This document shows positions 18,301 to 26,343 of a stretch of 39,233 nt of DNA, one piece after another; within the stretch, counting starts at the first letter, position 1; each line of letters starts with the position of its first letter. The DNA lies in contig CACHRR010000007.1 of the NCBI GenBank assembly GCA_902582355.1, positions 1-39,233 on the forward strand, in the 5' to 3' direction. The notes beneath the pieces are model-generated. The model searched no databases, was not told where the DNA came from, and worked only from the letters and a program-made list of their open reading frames with translations. The stretch comes from an uncultured SAR86 cluster bacterium. GTDB lineage: Bacteria; Pseudomonadota; Gammaproteobacteria; Magnimaribacterales; D2472. The position numbers and the translations under genes were made by a program.

Positions 18301-19538
18301 TATTCTTTAACAAATTTTAAAAATAATGCTCCTAGAATAAATAGAACTATCAAAGGTATTAAGGCAATCCTAATATTGTTAAAGACAACTAAAAATACAT
18401 TCACCAATAAAGGTCCTATGACTGAGCCAGCTCTTCCAAAGGTATTATAAAATCCAAAAAACTCACCTGATTTATCTTCCGGTATAATTTTGGCAAATAA
18501 GCTTCTTGATGAGGCTTGTATACCACCTTGTACTGATCCTATTAAGCCTGCCATAAAATAAAATTCATAAGCGTTATCTAATCCCATTGAATAAAATATA
18601 ACTCCGATATAAATTAAAATACTCATATAAATGACCATTTTATCTCCATACCTAGTTGAAACATAACTCCAGATAAATGTAGCTGGAGCTGCAACAAATT
18701 GAACAAGAATTAATGCTAGAATGATAGACTCTTGACCAATTCCAATACTATTTGCAAAAATTGCTGCTAGTGACATGACTGTGTGAACTCCATCAATATA
18801 TAAAAAGAAAGCTATCAAAAATAAAACTATATTTTTTTGATTAGTTATATCTATAAATGTCTTATAAATTTGTTTAAAAGCATCAATAATCTTTCCTTCT
18901 TGAATTTTTGGTTGCTCATAATTTATAAATAATGGCAAAGTAAAAATAATCCACCATATTCCGACTGTTACGAATGATAACTTTATTGCAGCAGCACTAT
19001 TTTCTAATCCAAAAAAACTTGGGTTCATTACCATAAATGCATTAATTACAAAAAGAGTGCCTCCGCCTAGATAACCAACAGAGTAACCAAATCCTGAAAC
19101 TTTACTAATGTTATGTGATGAACTTATATAAATTAAGATTTTGTCATATAAAACAATTGCAGCTGAAAAACAAAATAATGCTATTCCATATAATATTAAA
19201 GCAAATAGCCATTCATTTTCTGAAACAAAAGCAAAAGAAATAACTAAAAGTGCACCCAAAAATGAAAACACTGAAAAAAATGTTTTGGTCAAATTTTTTA
19301 CATCAGTAATAGCACCAATTATTGGCATTCCAATAAGAATAACTAAATTCATGATGGTAAGGCCTGCCGTAAAATATTTTGCTGAGGTTATCTCATCAAT
19401 ATTCCCAGCCCAATAACTTGAAAAAAATAGAGGGAAAAATGCAGCAATAACCGTTGTTGCAAATGCTGAATTGCCAGCATCATAAGCAATCCATGATTTT
19501 ATTTCTTTTGTAAATGTTAAGCTTTGATTATGATTCAT
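18300..19538 (-). CDS. MFS transporter, UMF1/Atg22-like family
   Basis: A 412-aa, 12-helix permease. The N-terminal WIAYDAGNSAFATTVIAAFFPLFF (about 12-35) is the hallmark of the UMF1 (Atg22-like) branch of the major facilitator superfamily. GSVQGGIQASSRSLFAKIIPEDKSGEFFGFYN near residues 337-368 is the conserved block in the second half. Homologues in yeast export amino acids from the vacuole, while bacterial substrates are mostly unknown. It is co-translated with the 61-aa membrane protein downstream and divergent from a 32-aa ORF. Confidence 0.9.
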   Translation of the reverse strand: MNHNQSLTFTKEIKSWIAYDAGNSAFATTVIAAFFPLFFSSYWAGNIDEITSAKYFTAGLTIMNLVILIGMPIIGAITDVKNLTKTFFSVFSFLGALLVISFAFVSENEWLFALILYGIALFCFSAAIVLYDKILIYISSSHNISKVSGFGYSVGYLGGGTLFVINAFMVMNPSFFGLENSAAAIKLSFVTVGIWWIIFTLPLFINYEQPKIQEGKIIDAFKQIYKTFIDITNQKNIVLFLIAFFLYIDGVHTVMSLAAIFANSIGIGQESIILALILVQFVAAPATFIWSYVSTRYGDKMVIYMSILIYIGVIFYSMGLDNAYEFYFMAGLIGSVQGGIQASSRSLFAKIIPEDKSGEFFGFYNTFGRAGSVIGPLLVNVFLVVFNNIRIALIPLIVLFILGALFLKFVKE

Positions 19539-19617
19539 GCGGATAAGAATTTAATCACATTCTAACTTATAAAAGTCTTTATTATCAGAATATTATGTTA
19601 TATTTTGTTTGATACTT

Positions 19618-19716
19618 ATGGATGATAAAAGCACGGTTACATATGGAATGTTTTTTGCAATTCTAATTGCAGTAATTGTTTTTTCACTTGGAATAGGAGC
19701 TTGGTTATTTTTTTAA
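19618..19716 (+). CDS. Possible membrane microprotein, 32 aa
   Basis: ATG at 19618 opens a 32-aa frame with a short polar N-terminus (MDDKSTVTYG) and one hydrophobic helix (MFFAILIAVIVFSLGIGAWLFF). The stop overlaps the stop of the convergent hinT gene by 2 bases. No Shine-Dalgarno is evident. It fills otherwise empty space between two divergent/convergent genes, and the single-span layout resembles oxidase or transporter microproteins, but I recognise no family. Confidence 0.4.
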   Translation: MDDKSTVTYGMFFAILIAVIVFSLGIGAWLFF

Positions 19717-20054
19717 CCTGGCGGCCAATTTAAACTTCTTCCAGATAAAAGGTGCAGATGAAGATGAAATACACTTTGTCCAGCTTTAGCCCCGTTATTT
19801 ACAACTAATCTAAAGGTATCATCTAGATCTAATTTTTCTGCCATTTTTCCAGCCACAAGCATTAAATGGCCCAGTAACTGTTTATCTTCTTCGATAGCAT
19901 CTGATAATTTAGGTATTACCTTTTTAGGAATGATTAGTAAGTGAGTAGGTGCTTGAGGATTAATGTCTTTAATTACTATAGATAGATCATCCTCATACAA
20001 AATGTCTGCAGGTATTTCTTTATTAATTATTTTCTCAAAAAGCGTTATTTGCAT
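19713..20054 (-). CDS. hinT: HIT family purine nucleoside phosphoramidase HinT
   Basis: A 113-aa HIT-fold hydrolase that cleaves AMP-lysine and related phosphoramidates. The histidine triad is HLHLHLLSG (about 97-105), preceded by NNGAKAGQSVFH. The N-terminal FEKIINKEIPADILYEDD is the standard HinT opening, and the WPPG C-terminus also fits. It starts 5 bases after a two-span ORF and is the last gene of a three-gene minus-strand operon with that ORF and a DedA protein. Confidence 0.95.
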   Translation of the reverse strand: MQITLFEKIINKEIPADILYEDDLSIVIKDINPQAPTHLLIIPKKVIPKLSDAIEEDKQLLGHLMLVAGKMAEKLDLDDTFRLVVNNGAKAGQSVFHLHLHLLSGRSLNWPPG

Positions 20055-20059
20055 TCTAT

Positions 20060-20248
20060 TTACATAAATGACCTAAAGAACCTAAATCCTATATAAAAAA
20101 TTGCTGCTGTCATTAGAATTGCTAGAAATACGATCAATAAATCTCTTAAGGTTTGAAGAAGACGTCCTTGTCTGCCAGCTCTAATTAATTGAAAAAGTAA
20201 ATAAAGAACCGCTATGGTGCTTACAACTAATATAAAAACATTCAACAT
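20060..20248 (-). CDS. Small two-span membrane protein, 62 aa, function unknown
   Basis: Two membrane helices (about 3-21 and 38-57) joined by a strongly basic loop (RAGRQGRLLQTLRD). The gene lies 6 bases after the DedA gene and 5 bases before hinT. It resembles the many short two-helix proteins of unknown function in Gammaproteobacteria; I cannot name the family. Confidence 0.65.
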   Translation of the reverse strand: MLNVFILVVSTIAVLYLLFQLIRAGRQGRLLQTLRDLLIVFLAILMTAAIFYIGFRFFRSFM

Positions 20249-20254
20249 ACTTTA

Positions 20255-20758
20255 TTATCCTATTAATGAACCTACGCCTGTTACTAAAAAACCAAGTGCA
20301 ATCCCCCAACAAGCGCAAGCAATAACATCTGCAATATAAAATCTTACAGCTTTTAAGTCAGAAATACCAAGTAAAAATGGAACAAGCGGCCTTATTGCAG
20401 GAACAAACCTTCCAAGAATTACTGTATATGATCCAGTTCTATCTAAGAATTTTTGTGCTCTAATAATAAGCTTTTCTCTTTTAACCATAAATTTTGATGA
20501 AAGCAAACTTGGTCCAAGACTTTTACCAAATACAAATCCCGTAACATCTCCAATATGCGCACCTAATGTTGCAACAATTACAATTAAATATAATGGCATA
20601 AGATCCAATCCATATACAAAGACGCATATAGAAAACAAAATTGCACTAGAAACTATTACCCCAGATAAAATAAATGACTCTAAAAATGCAAACATAAATA
20701 TTACCACCCAAGCTAGTTGATTATTGTTTGCAAGGAATTGTTCTATGTTTTCAAACAT
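20255..20758 (-). CDS. DedA family membrane protein (short)
   Basis: A 167-aa inner-membrane protein with the DedA/SNARE-associated core. FAFLESFILSG (about 23-33) matches the F-x-E-S re-entrant loop, GAHIGDVTGFVFGKSLG (about 66-82) the G-D-x-x-x-Y-x-x-G element, and GRFVPAIRPLVPFLLG (about 116-131) the R-x-x-P-x-x-R core. Family members flip lipid carriers such as undecaprenyl phosphate or phosphatidylethanolamine. It is shorter than the usual 200-220 aa because the C-terminal helix ends early, but the frame looks intact. First gene of the dedA-62aa-hinT operon, divergent from the epoxide hydrolase gene. Confidence 0.9.
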   Translation of the reverse strand: MFENIEQFLANNNQLAWVVIFMFAFLESFILSGVIVSSAILFSICVFVYGLDLMPLYLIVIVATLGAHIGDVTGFVFGKSLGPSLLSSKFMVKREKLIIRAQKFLDRTGSYTVILGRFVPAIRPLVPFLLGISDLKAVRFYIADVIACACWGIALGFLVTGVGSLIG

Positions 20759-20828
20759 GATAATTAAAATATTCTATTTTACTTCAATGTATTTAACTAA
20801 TGATATAAATTAAACTAATAAAAATATT

Positions 20829-21950
20829 ATGAAAAATATCGAAAAATTTATTATTGATATTCCTGATAAGGAAATAGATTTTTTAAACCAAAAAATTGAT
20901 TTGACTAGATGGCCTGATGAAATAAATCATAAATGGTCCCATGGAACAGATCTACATTTTTTAAAAGAACTAACAAACTTTTGGCGAAATGAATTTAATT
21001 GGCGCGATCATGAAAAAAAAATTAATGACATAGGTAGCTATAGATATACAACAAGGTCAGGACTTAAGTTACATTTTCTTCATTCTAAATCAGAAAAAGA
21101 TAACGCTATTCCACTAGTAATGACTCACGGGTGGCCAGGAAGCATTCAGGAATTTTTAAAAATAATACCAATCATTCAAAAAAACTCTGTTGTACCGATT
21201 GATATTATTTGCCCTGCTCTTCCAGGATTTGGATTTTCTGATAAACCAAAAGAAGTTGGTATGGATTCTAAACAAATTGCCATTTTGCAACATGAGCTAT
21301 TAATGGCTCTAGGATATAAAAAATATATTGTTCAAGGTGGTGATTGGGGAGCAACTGTAAGTAAATGGATGGCCGAACTTTATCCAGATCATTGTATTGG
21401 CATCCACCTTAATATGATTATTGCTTGGCCGCCTGCTGATGAAGATCCATTAGAGAACACTTCACAAGAAGAACAAAAATTAATGGCAAATTATGAAAAA
21501 TATAAAGAGCATGGAAATGGATACTATGAGATACAAAAAACAAAACCACAAACACTTGGTTATGGTTTAAATGACTCACCTGTTGGACTGGCTGCTTGGA
21601 TTGTAGAGAAATTTTATGGTTGGTTTGATGGTGAAGAGAATAAACTAGTTGTTTCTAATGATGAGGTTTTAGCAATAGTATCTTTGTATTGGTTTACTGA
21701 ATCAATAACTTCATCAACAAGGTTGTATAAAGAAAATGGAGACTTAGGATTTTCTTTTGAGAACATTAAGCAACCTATGGCAGGCGCAGTTTTTGAAAGA
21801 GACTTAATTGCACCTCCAAGAGCATGGGCTGAAGAAATCTATAATGTAGTTCAATGGAATACTCACAAAGGCGGACATTTTGCAGCCTTAGAGCAACCTG
21901 AGTCACTTTCTAAGGATATTATAGAATTTATAAAGAAACTAAAGATCTAA
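20829..21950 (+). CDS. Epoxide hydrolase (microsomal EH-like, with EHN domain)
   Basis: A 373-aa alpha/beta-hydrolase. The EHN lid-anchoring domain covers about 1-110 (LTRWPD, FWRNEFNWRDHEKKIN). The oxyanion element is HGWPGS (100-105). The nucleophile is D172 in QGGDWGA, the acid probably D325 in FERDLIAPPRAW, and the base H350 in KGGHFAALEQPE; their spacing matches fungal epoxide hydrolases. It opens epoxides to diols by a covalent ester intermediate, useful for detoxifying or using lipid and terpene epoxides. It lacks the membrane anchor of mammalian mEH. Its end overlaps the convergent phytase gene by 12 bases. Confidence 0.93.
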   Translation: MKNIEKFIIDIPDKEIDFLNQKIDLTRWPDEINHKWSHGTDLHFLKELTNFWRNEFNWRDHEKKINDIGSYRYTTRSGLKLHFLHSKSEKDNAIPLVMTHGWPGSIQEFLKIIPIIQKNSVVPIDIICPALPGFGFSDKPKEVGMDSKQIAILQHELLMALGYKKYIVQGGDWGATVSKWMAELYPDHCIGIHLNMIIAWPPADEDPLENTSQEEQKLMANYEKYKEHGNGYYEIQKTKPQTLGYGLNDSPVGLAAWIVEKFYGWFDGEENKLVVSNDEVLAIVSLYWFTESITSSTRLYKENGDLGFSFENIKQPMAGAVFERDLIAPPRAWAEEIYNVVQWNTHKGGHFAALEQPESLSKDIIEFIKKLKI

Positions 21951-23024
21951 TTTTTCTAGAACATCAGCAAAAGAAACATATTTAAAATTCTGTCTCTTAA
22001 CCTTATTTTTGCCATCATTTATTCCATCCTGCAGGACAAATAAACCCATAGGATATTTATTACCAAAATTAAAATTAATAACGTCTATTCCATCAGTATC
22101 ATTAACATTATCAATGTCCTTGTTACTACCAACTTTGAAACTGCCTAGGTAGTTATAAGGCTCTTGTCGGTTATAAATATTAAAAGAACTATCACCTTGA
22201 GATGAAACGATAACATATCCATCTTTTTCAGAAGATTTATAAACCGTTACTCCTTCAGGATCACCATCTATATTTCCAGATCTATTATCAATAATAATAG
22301 GATTTGAAAAATCTAATTCGTTATTTATCTTATAGGCTCTTAAAACACCCCTATCTTGTTCTTCAGATATAAAAAGAGTTCTGTTTTCATCGTCGTAAAC
22401 ACATCCCTCAGATTGAGTTGCATTTCCATTATTAAATGTTGTTAAAAGAGTCATTCCAAAAGGACCATAATTCCACATCTGTACCTTTGGTCCTTCATCT
22501 TCTGTTAAAAATGCTATTAATCCAAATCTCGAATCAATACCTGCACAAACTCCATAAACTACCATGTTTGCTTTAGCATTTATATAAGGCTCCTTTGAAA
22601 TTTCAAAATTATCATCCTTTACAGCTTTATCAATGTTGGTATCTTTGTATGTCCATATATCAAGAGTGTTTGTAGTTCTATTTGATGCAAAAATAAATGA
22701 ATAACTGCCTATATCTTTATTATCATCATCAGTAACATTCATTGTTCTAACATCAATATTATTGACATCTCCAATTTCTGTGTAGCCTATTTTTTTTGCT
22801 TTTAAGTTATATGTATATATACCGCTTTTCTTATCTGTTCCAAATACTAGTGATCTATTTGGATTTAATTTATTTAGCCAGATAGCAGGATCATCTGCAG
22901 CATCTCCTTTTGAGATTACTTGAGGAGTCTCGTCGATTGCAGGAACTATATGAATAATTTTATCTATAGGATCAGATATTGCAGATAGCGAATATATAAA
23001 TAATGTTGTTAATAAGTATTTCAT
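21939..23024 (-). CDS. Beta-propeller phytase (3-phytase family)
   Basis: A 361-aa exported protein with a signal peptide (about 1-17). The early ISKGDAADDPAIWLN (38-52) corresponds to the calcium- and phosphate-binding D-x-D-D-P-A-x-W motif of beta-propeller phytases. Later elements include VYGVCAGIDSRFG, QSEGCVYDDENRTLFISEEQ and GDPEGVTVY, typical propeller repeats of the family. Such enzymes release inorganic phosphate stepwise from phytate in neutral, calcium-rich water. It lies 56 bases downstream of a TonB receptor gene with a stem-loop between them. Being Sec-exported, it could act in the periplasm or be secreted. Context with Pit, PPK2 and Ppx supports phosphate scavenging. Confidence 0.9.
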   Translation of the reverse strand: MKYLLTTLFIYSLSAISDPIDKIIHIVPAIDETPQVISKGDAADDPAIWLNKLNPNRSLVFGTDKKSGIYTYNLKAKKIGYTEIGDVNNIDVRTMNVTDDDNKDIGSYSFIFASNRTTNTLDIWTYKDTNIDKAVKDDNFEISKEPYINAKANMVVYGVCAGIDSRFGLIAFLTEDEGPKVQMWNYGPFGMTLLTTFNNGNATQSEGCVYDDENRTLFISEEQDRGVLRAYKINNELDFSNPIIIDNRSGNIDGDPEGVTVYKSSEKDGYVIVSSQGDSSFNIYNRQEPYNYLGSFKVGSNKDIDNVNDTDGIDVINFNFGNKYPMGLFVLQDGINDGKNKVKRQNFKYVSFADVLEKLDL

Positions 23025-23034
23025 TTCTTATAAA

Positions 23035-23063
23035 AATAAGGCAAGTTAAAGACTTGCCTTATT
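23035..23063 (-). terminator. Stem-loop between TonB receptor and phytase genes
   Basis: A perfect 12-bp stem (AATAAGGCAAGT/ACTTGCCTTATT) with a 5-base loop, followed on the minus strand by a broken T-rich stretch (TTATTTTTAT counting the stem end). It may end receptor transcription, or allow partial read-through into the phytase gene 11 bases further on. No separate phytase promoter is obvious in the 56-base gap. Confidence 0.65.
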
Positions 23064-23080
23064 ATTTAAATTTATTTGAA

Positions 23081-25618
23081 TTATAAATTATATCTTATGC
23101 CAATTGAATAGGTTGTTCCATACTCGTCATATTGAGATAATCTGTTTGGAGTTCCCCAATAGTAAAACTCTGGTTCATCAGTTATGTTATTGATATCAAA
23201 TTTAAGACTTAGATTGTCATTAATTTTATATTTAAGATTAAAATCAATTTGAGTGTGATCATCTGTGTACCTAATATTATTATTATCTAAATCCTCTTGA
23301 ATGGTTTCGCTATCATCATCTGCAAGATAATCTAAATAAGGCGATCTTGAAACAGACGATAGCCTTATATCAAATTTATTTTTATCGTAACCTATAGAGA
23401 TATTAGAAACATCTTCTGATAATTTTCTGAATGGAAATGTTACAGTTCCATTATCTACATCTAATGATGAAGTTCCATCAGTAGTAGTAAAGTTCATTGA
23501 AACAAACAGGCCATCAAAGGGTTCTGGCAGCATATTTAGCTCTTGAAATATATTTAATTCAAAACCATCAACATCAGAGTCATCTGTATTTACAAATGTC
23601 AATAATTCGTCAAAAAGCAAACCATTTACTGTTGTATTAGCCACTGCAAGTGGATAAATTGCATTTTCGATATCTTTCTTAAAATATCCAAATGATGCGA
23701 AAGAGCCATCACCGTAATATTCAATTGATAAATCAAAATTAGTTGCTTCATACGGGTCAAGATCTGGGTTACCCATCTCACCTCGATAATTACCATCATC
23801 TCTTTCTCTTATATCTGCTATCAAGTTTGCTTGACCAAAACCCGGTCTAGATAATGCTCTCCATATTGCACCTCTAATGATAGTTTGATCATCTAAGAAA
23901 TATTTAACATTTAAACTTGGCGAGACAAACGTGTAACTCTTTGATGCTGTTAACACATCATCTACATCACCATCATTATATCCAAGAGTATCGAAATCAG
24001 TATCTTCAACCCTAATACCTGCTATAACAATTGCCTTATCAAAATCCATTGTACCCATAAAATATATCGCGGTAATATCTTCATTTGTTGTAAAGTCTTC
24101 TTCAAAGTTATCATAATCAGGACCACCAGTGTATTGACCCTTTCTTGCATATAAAAGATTTTCATCAGCATGAGGACCGTACTGTTGTCCGGCGAATGGC
24201 CAAGATCTTATGTATGGTCCAAATTCAGATTGAAGTAAAGCTTGCACATTATCATCATCAACTTCTATTTGATTGCTATCACCTTTTTTCTCTCTAGACT
24301 TATATTTAAAACCATATTTTACTGTTGTTGGAACATCCATAAACGTAAATCCATCTTTCGTCATATCTATACTAAACGCTGTTTCAGTATCTTTGATTAA
24401 ACTCCAATCTTCTTCCCATGCATCAACATTTAAATCAGCATAAAGCACACCTTGAGCATATGATGAGAGAGATAAACCGACTTTTTGAGGATCTTGATAA
24501 AAGAATGAGCCACAAGGACCTCCGCAATCATCAGTATCAATTCTATCGCTTCTAAATGTTACATCAACATTATCTGTATCATTTTCTTCAGCGTAAGAGT
24601 GACTAAACTGCACTTCTGCGAACCAGCCGTTTATCAATGTCTCACCGCCCAATATCACGGTTCTTATTTCACGTGTTTCTATTCTTTTTCTAACTTCAGC
24701 ATCTCTTCTAACTCTATTAATCTCGCTTGAGCCTGCATATACGTTACCGGTTCTAAGAGAGCCAAATTCTTCTTTATTCCTTAATTCATCATCATCATAT
24801 TTGTTATATAAAAGATTTGCATAAATTGATGTATCGTCATCTATCATCATATCGATATCATAAGTAACACCTGTTCTTTCTCTTGTTAAATCATAAAACC
24901 TCATCTCCCAATCATCATCAAGAAAGATATTTCCGTCGTCTGTATCCCAAGCTGGAAAACCGGTTTCGTTGTTGTAGGTAACAATCTGCTTAGATGCGTA
25001 TGTAACACCAAGAACATGTCCAATATTTTCATTAATCATTGAACCATAAGTAAACGCCATTTTTGGATTATCAGAATTTTTAGATTGCTCATTGTATGAA
25101 GTGTCTGCTTTAAATTTTAGAAGTGTTCCGTCAATTGAAGTAGCTCTTTTAGTATTAAACTCAATTCTTCCGCCAATTGAGTCAGCATCTTTATCTGCTG
25201 TTAGTGTCTTGTATACTTCTATTGAATCTAGCAATTCAGTTGGCAGACCATCAAGCATAACAGCCCTACCTCCCTCTGGAGCAGGAACAAGAGCACCGTT
25301 AACTGCAATTGAATTAAGATCACCAGATATACCTCTTATATTTACATATCTGCCTTCGCCTTGATCGTTTTCAACTGAAATACCTGATAGTCTTCTTATG
25401 GCTTCAGCTGCTGTTGTATCTGGAAAGTCACCTAAAGCATCAGAATCTACGACAGAAACAATTAAATTTGATTGTCTTTGTTTTTCAATAGCAGAAACAA
25501 TACTAGCTTTTGTACCAACTACTACAACTTCTTCAACTTGCTCATCGTTAGTATTATTTTCTGACTCTTGAGAAAATAAAGATAGTGATAGAAACAATGG
25601 GAATATATATTTTTTCAT
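23081..25618 (-). CDS. TonB-dependent receptor (TIGR01782/Xanthomonas-Caulobacter type)
   Basis: An 845-aa outer-membrane receptor. After a signal peptide (about 1-17) comes a TonB-box-like EEVVVVGTK. The plug domain (about 40-160) carries LGDFPDTTAAEAIRRLSGIS, RYVNIRGI and DKDADSIGGRIEFNTK, which are hallmarks of the TIGR01782 group known for carbohydrate and other non-siderophore ligands. The barrel ends in YSIGIRYNL. I use ATG at 25618, which has GGAG 6 bases upstream and a proper signal peptide, not the open frame to 25672. It is upstream of a phytase gene, so phytate or another organic phosphate is the best guess for ligand; this is inference. A divergent TetR gene lies 129 bases away. 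Confidence 0.92.
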   Translation of the reverse strand: MKKYIFPLFLSLSLFSQESENNTNDEQVEEVVVVGTKASIVSAIEKQRQSNLIVSVVDSDALGDFPDTTAAEAIRRLSGISVENDQGEGRYVNIRGISGDLNSIAVNGALVPAPEGGRAVMLDGLPTELLDSIEVYKTLTADKDADSIGGRIEFNTKRATSIDGTLLKFKADTSYNEQSKNSDNPKMAFTYGSMINENIGHVLGVTYASKQIVTYNNETGFPAWDTDDGNIFLDDDWEMRFYDLTRERTGVTYDIDMMIDDDTSIYANLLYNKYDDDELRNKEEFGSLRTGNVYAGSSEINRVRRDAEVRKRIETREIRTVILGGETLINGWFAEVQFSHSYAEENDTDNVDVTFRSDRIDTDDCGGPCGSFFYQDPQKVGLSLSSYAQGVLYADLNVDAWEEDWSLIKDTETAFSIDMTKDGFTFMDVPTTVKYGFKYKSREKKGDSNQIEVDDDNVQALLQSEFGPYIRSWPFAGQQYGPHADENLLYARKGQYTGGPDYDNFEEDFTTNEDITAIYFMGTMDFDKAIVIAGIRVEDTDFDTLGYNDGDVDDVLTASKSYTFVSPSLNVKYFLDDQTIIRGAIWRALSRPGFGQANLIADIRERDDGNYRGEMGNPDLDPYEATNFDLSIEYYGDGSFASFGYFKKDIENAIYPLAVANTTVNGLLFDELLTFVNTDDSDVDGFELNIFQELNMLPEPFDGLFVSMNFTTTDGTSSLDVDNGTVTFPFRKLSEDVSNISIGYDKNKFDIRLSSVSRSPYLDYLADDDSETIQEDLDNNNIRYTDDHTQIDFNLKYKINDNLSLKFDINNITDEPEFYYWGTPNRLSQYDEYGTTYSIGIRYNL

Positions 25619-25677
25619 GAAATCTCCAATATAATGAAAAATTTTAAATTTAGAGTGCAACAGAAATAACATTAATT

Positions 25678-25694
25678 TGTGAACATTATGTGAA
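25678..25694 (-). promoter_or_regulatory. PHO-box-like direct repeat upstream of the phytase-linked TonB receptor
   Basis: On the minus strand TTCACA occurs twice with exactly 11-base spacing (25694-25689 and 25683-25678). As 7-mers, ATTCACA and GTTCACA separated by TAAT match five of seven positions of a TGTCACA-like PhoB half-site, and the 7+4 arrangement is that of a PhoB box. It lies about 60-76 bases before the start codon. Phosphate regulation would suit the neighbouring genes, but no PhoB gene is in the window and chance is possible in AT-rich DNA. Confidence 0.42.
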
Positions 25695-25713
25695 TTTTTT
25701 AAGTTCTTTTATG

Positions 25714-25741
25714 TTTACATTTATAGACATTTGTCCATAAT
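25714..25741 (+). promoter_or_regulatory. Promoter of the TetR gene with an 18-bp operator-like palindrome
   Basis: TTTACA (25714-25719), a 16-base spacer and CATAAT (25736-25741) form a good sigma-70 promoter whose start should fall on the GTG at 25748. Between and overlapping these boxes is the imperfect inverted repeat TATAGACAT-TTGTCCATA (25722-25739), with perfect core GACA-TT-TGTC. Its place over the -10 box is where an autorepressing TetR dimer normally binds. A second small palindrome, ATGTTTACAT, lies at 25711-25720. Confidence 0.6.
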
Positions 25742-25747
25742 TAAATA

Positions 25748-26341
25748 GTGGAGACTTTAGCAAAACAAGACAGAAGCAAAGAAAGAATTAATAAAATAAT
25801 TGATGCTGCAATTAATATTGTTGAAGATGGTGAAATTGATGATCTTACTCTTGCAAAAGTAGCAGAAAAATCTGGTTTAAAAAGAACATCCACTTATAAA
25901 TTCATACCAACTGTAGATTTCTTAAAAAAACTAATAATCTCAAAATGTATTAATGAATGTTTAGAAAACTTTTCAAAAAACATCTTAAGTGATAGTGATA
26001 AAGGAGATCTTATAAAAGTTACAAATTATATTATTTATAATATTTATGAATATTTTTTTTATTCTTCAATAGCACAAAAATTAATTCTTAGTAATACCAT
26101 AAATCCGCCTTTAGACTCAGATTCAATTCATCAATTAGGTAAGGTCATTCAAGAAACTTACGAAGAATCCATAAGTCTCGATAACGTTTTTAATAAAGAA
26201 GGTGTTTGTAGAGTTGTTGCCCAGATTATTCTGTCAATATTTTCGTTGAATACAAAGGAAAGTGGTAAATTAAATGATATTGGTAAAATTGAAGCATCTA
26301 GAGCTGTAGTTGCATACATGACCAGCTGGATAAAGAGGTAA
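25748..26341 (+). CDS. TetR/AcrR family transcriptional regulator
   Basis: A 197-aa regulator with an N-terminal helix-turn-helix (LTLAKVAEKSGLKRTSTYKF, about residues 33-52) followed by the usual all-helical ligand-binding domain with no recognised subfamily. GTG at 25748 is the only start that keeps the full DNA-binding domain, because an in-frame TAA lies 6 bases upstream. There is no Shine-Dalgarno and the promoter -10 box ends 6 bases before it, so the mRNA is probably leaderless. It is divergent from the TonB receptor-phytase pair and convergent with the Pit gene, so it is the likely local regulator of the phosphate island. Its ligand cannot be deduced. Confidence 0.85.
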   Translation: METLAKQDRSKERINKIIDAAINIVEDGEIDDLTLAKVAEKSGLKRTSTYKFIPTVDFLKKLIISKCINECLENFSKNILSDSDKGDLIKVTNYIIYNIYEYFFYSSIAQKLILSNTINPPLDSDSIHQLGKVIQETYEESISLDNVFNKEGVCRVVAQIILSIFSLNTKESGKLNDIGKIEASRAVVAYMTSWIKR

Positions 26342-26343
26342 AA

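Noticed and set aside
25619-25672. N-terminal extension of the second TonB receptor
   Set aside because: ATG at 25618 has GGAG at good spacing and starts a proper signal peptide; the extension does not.
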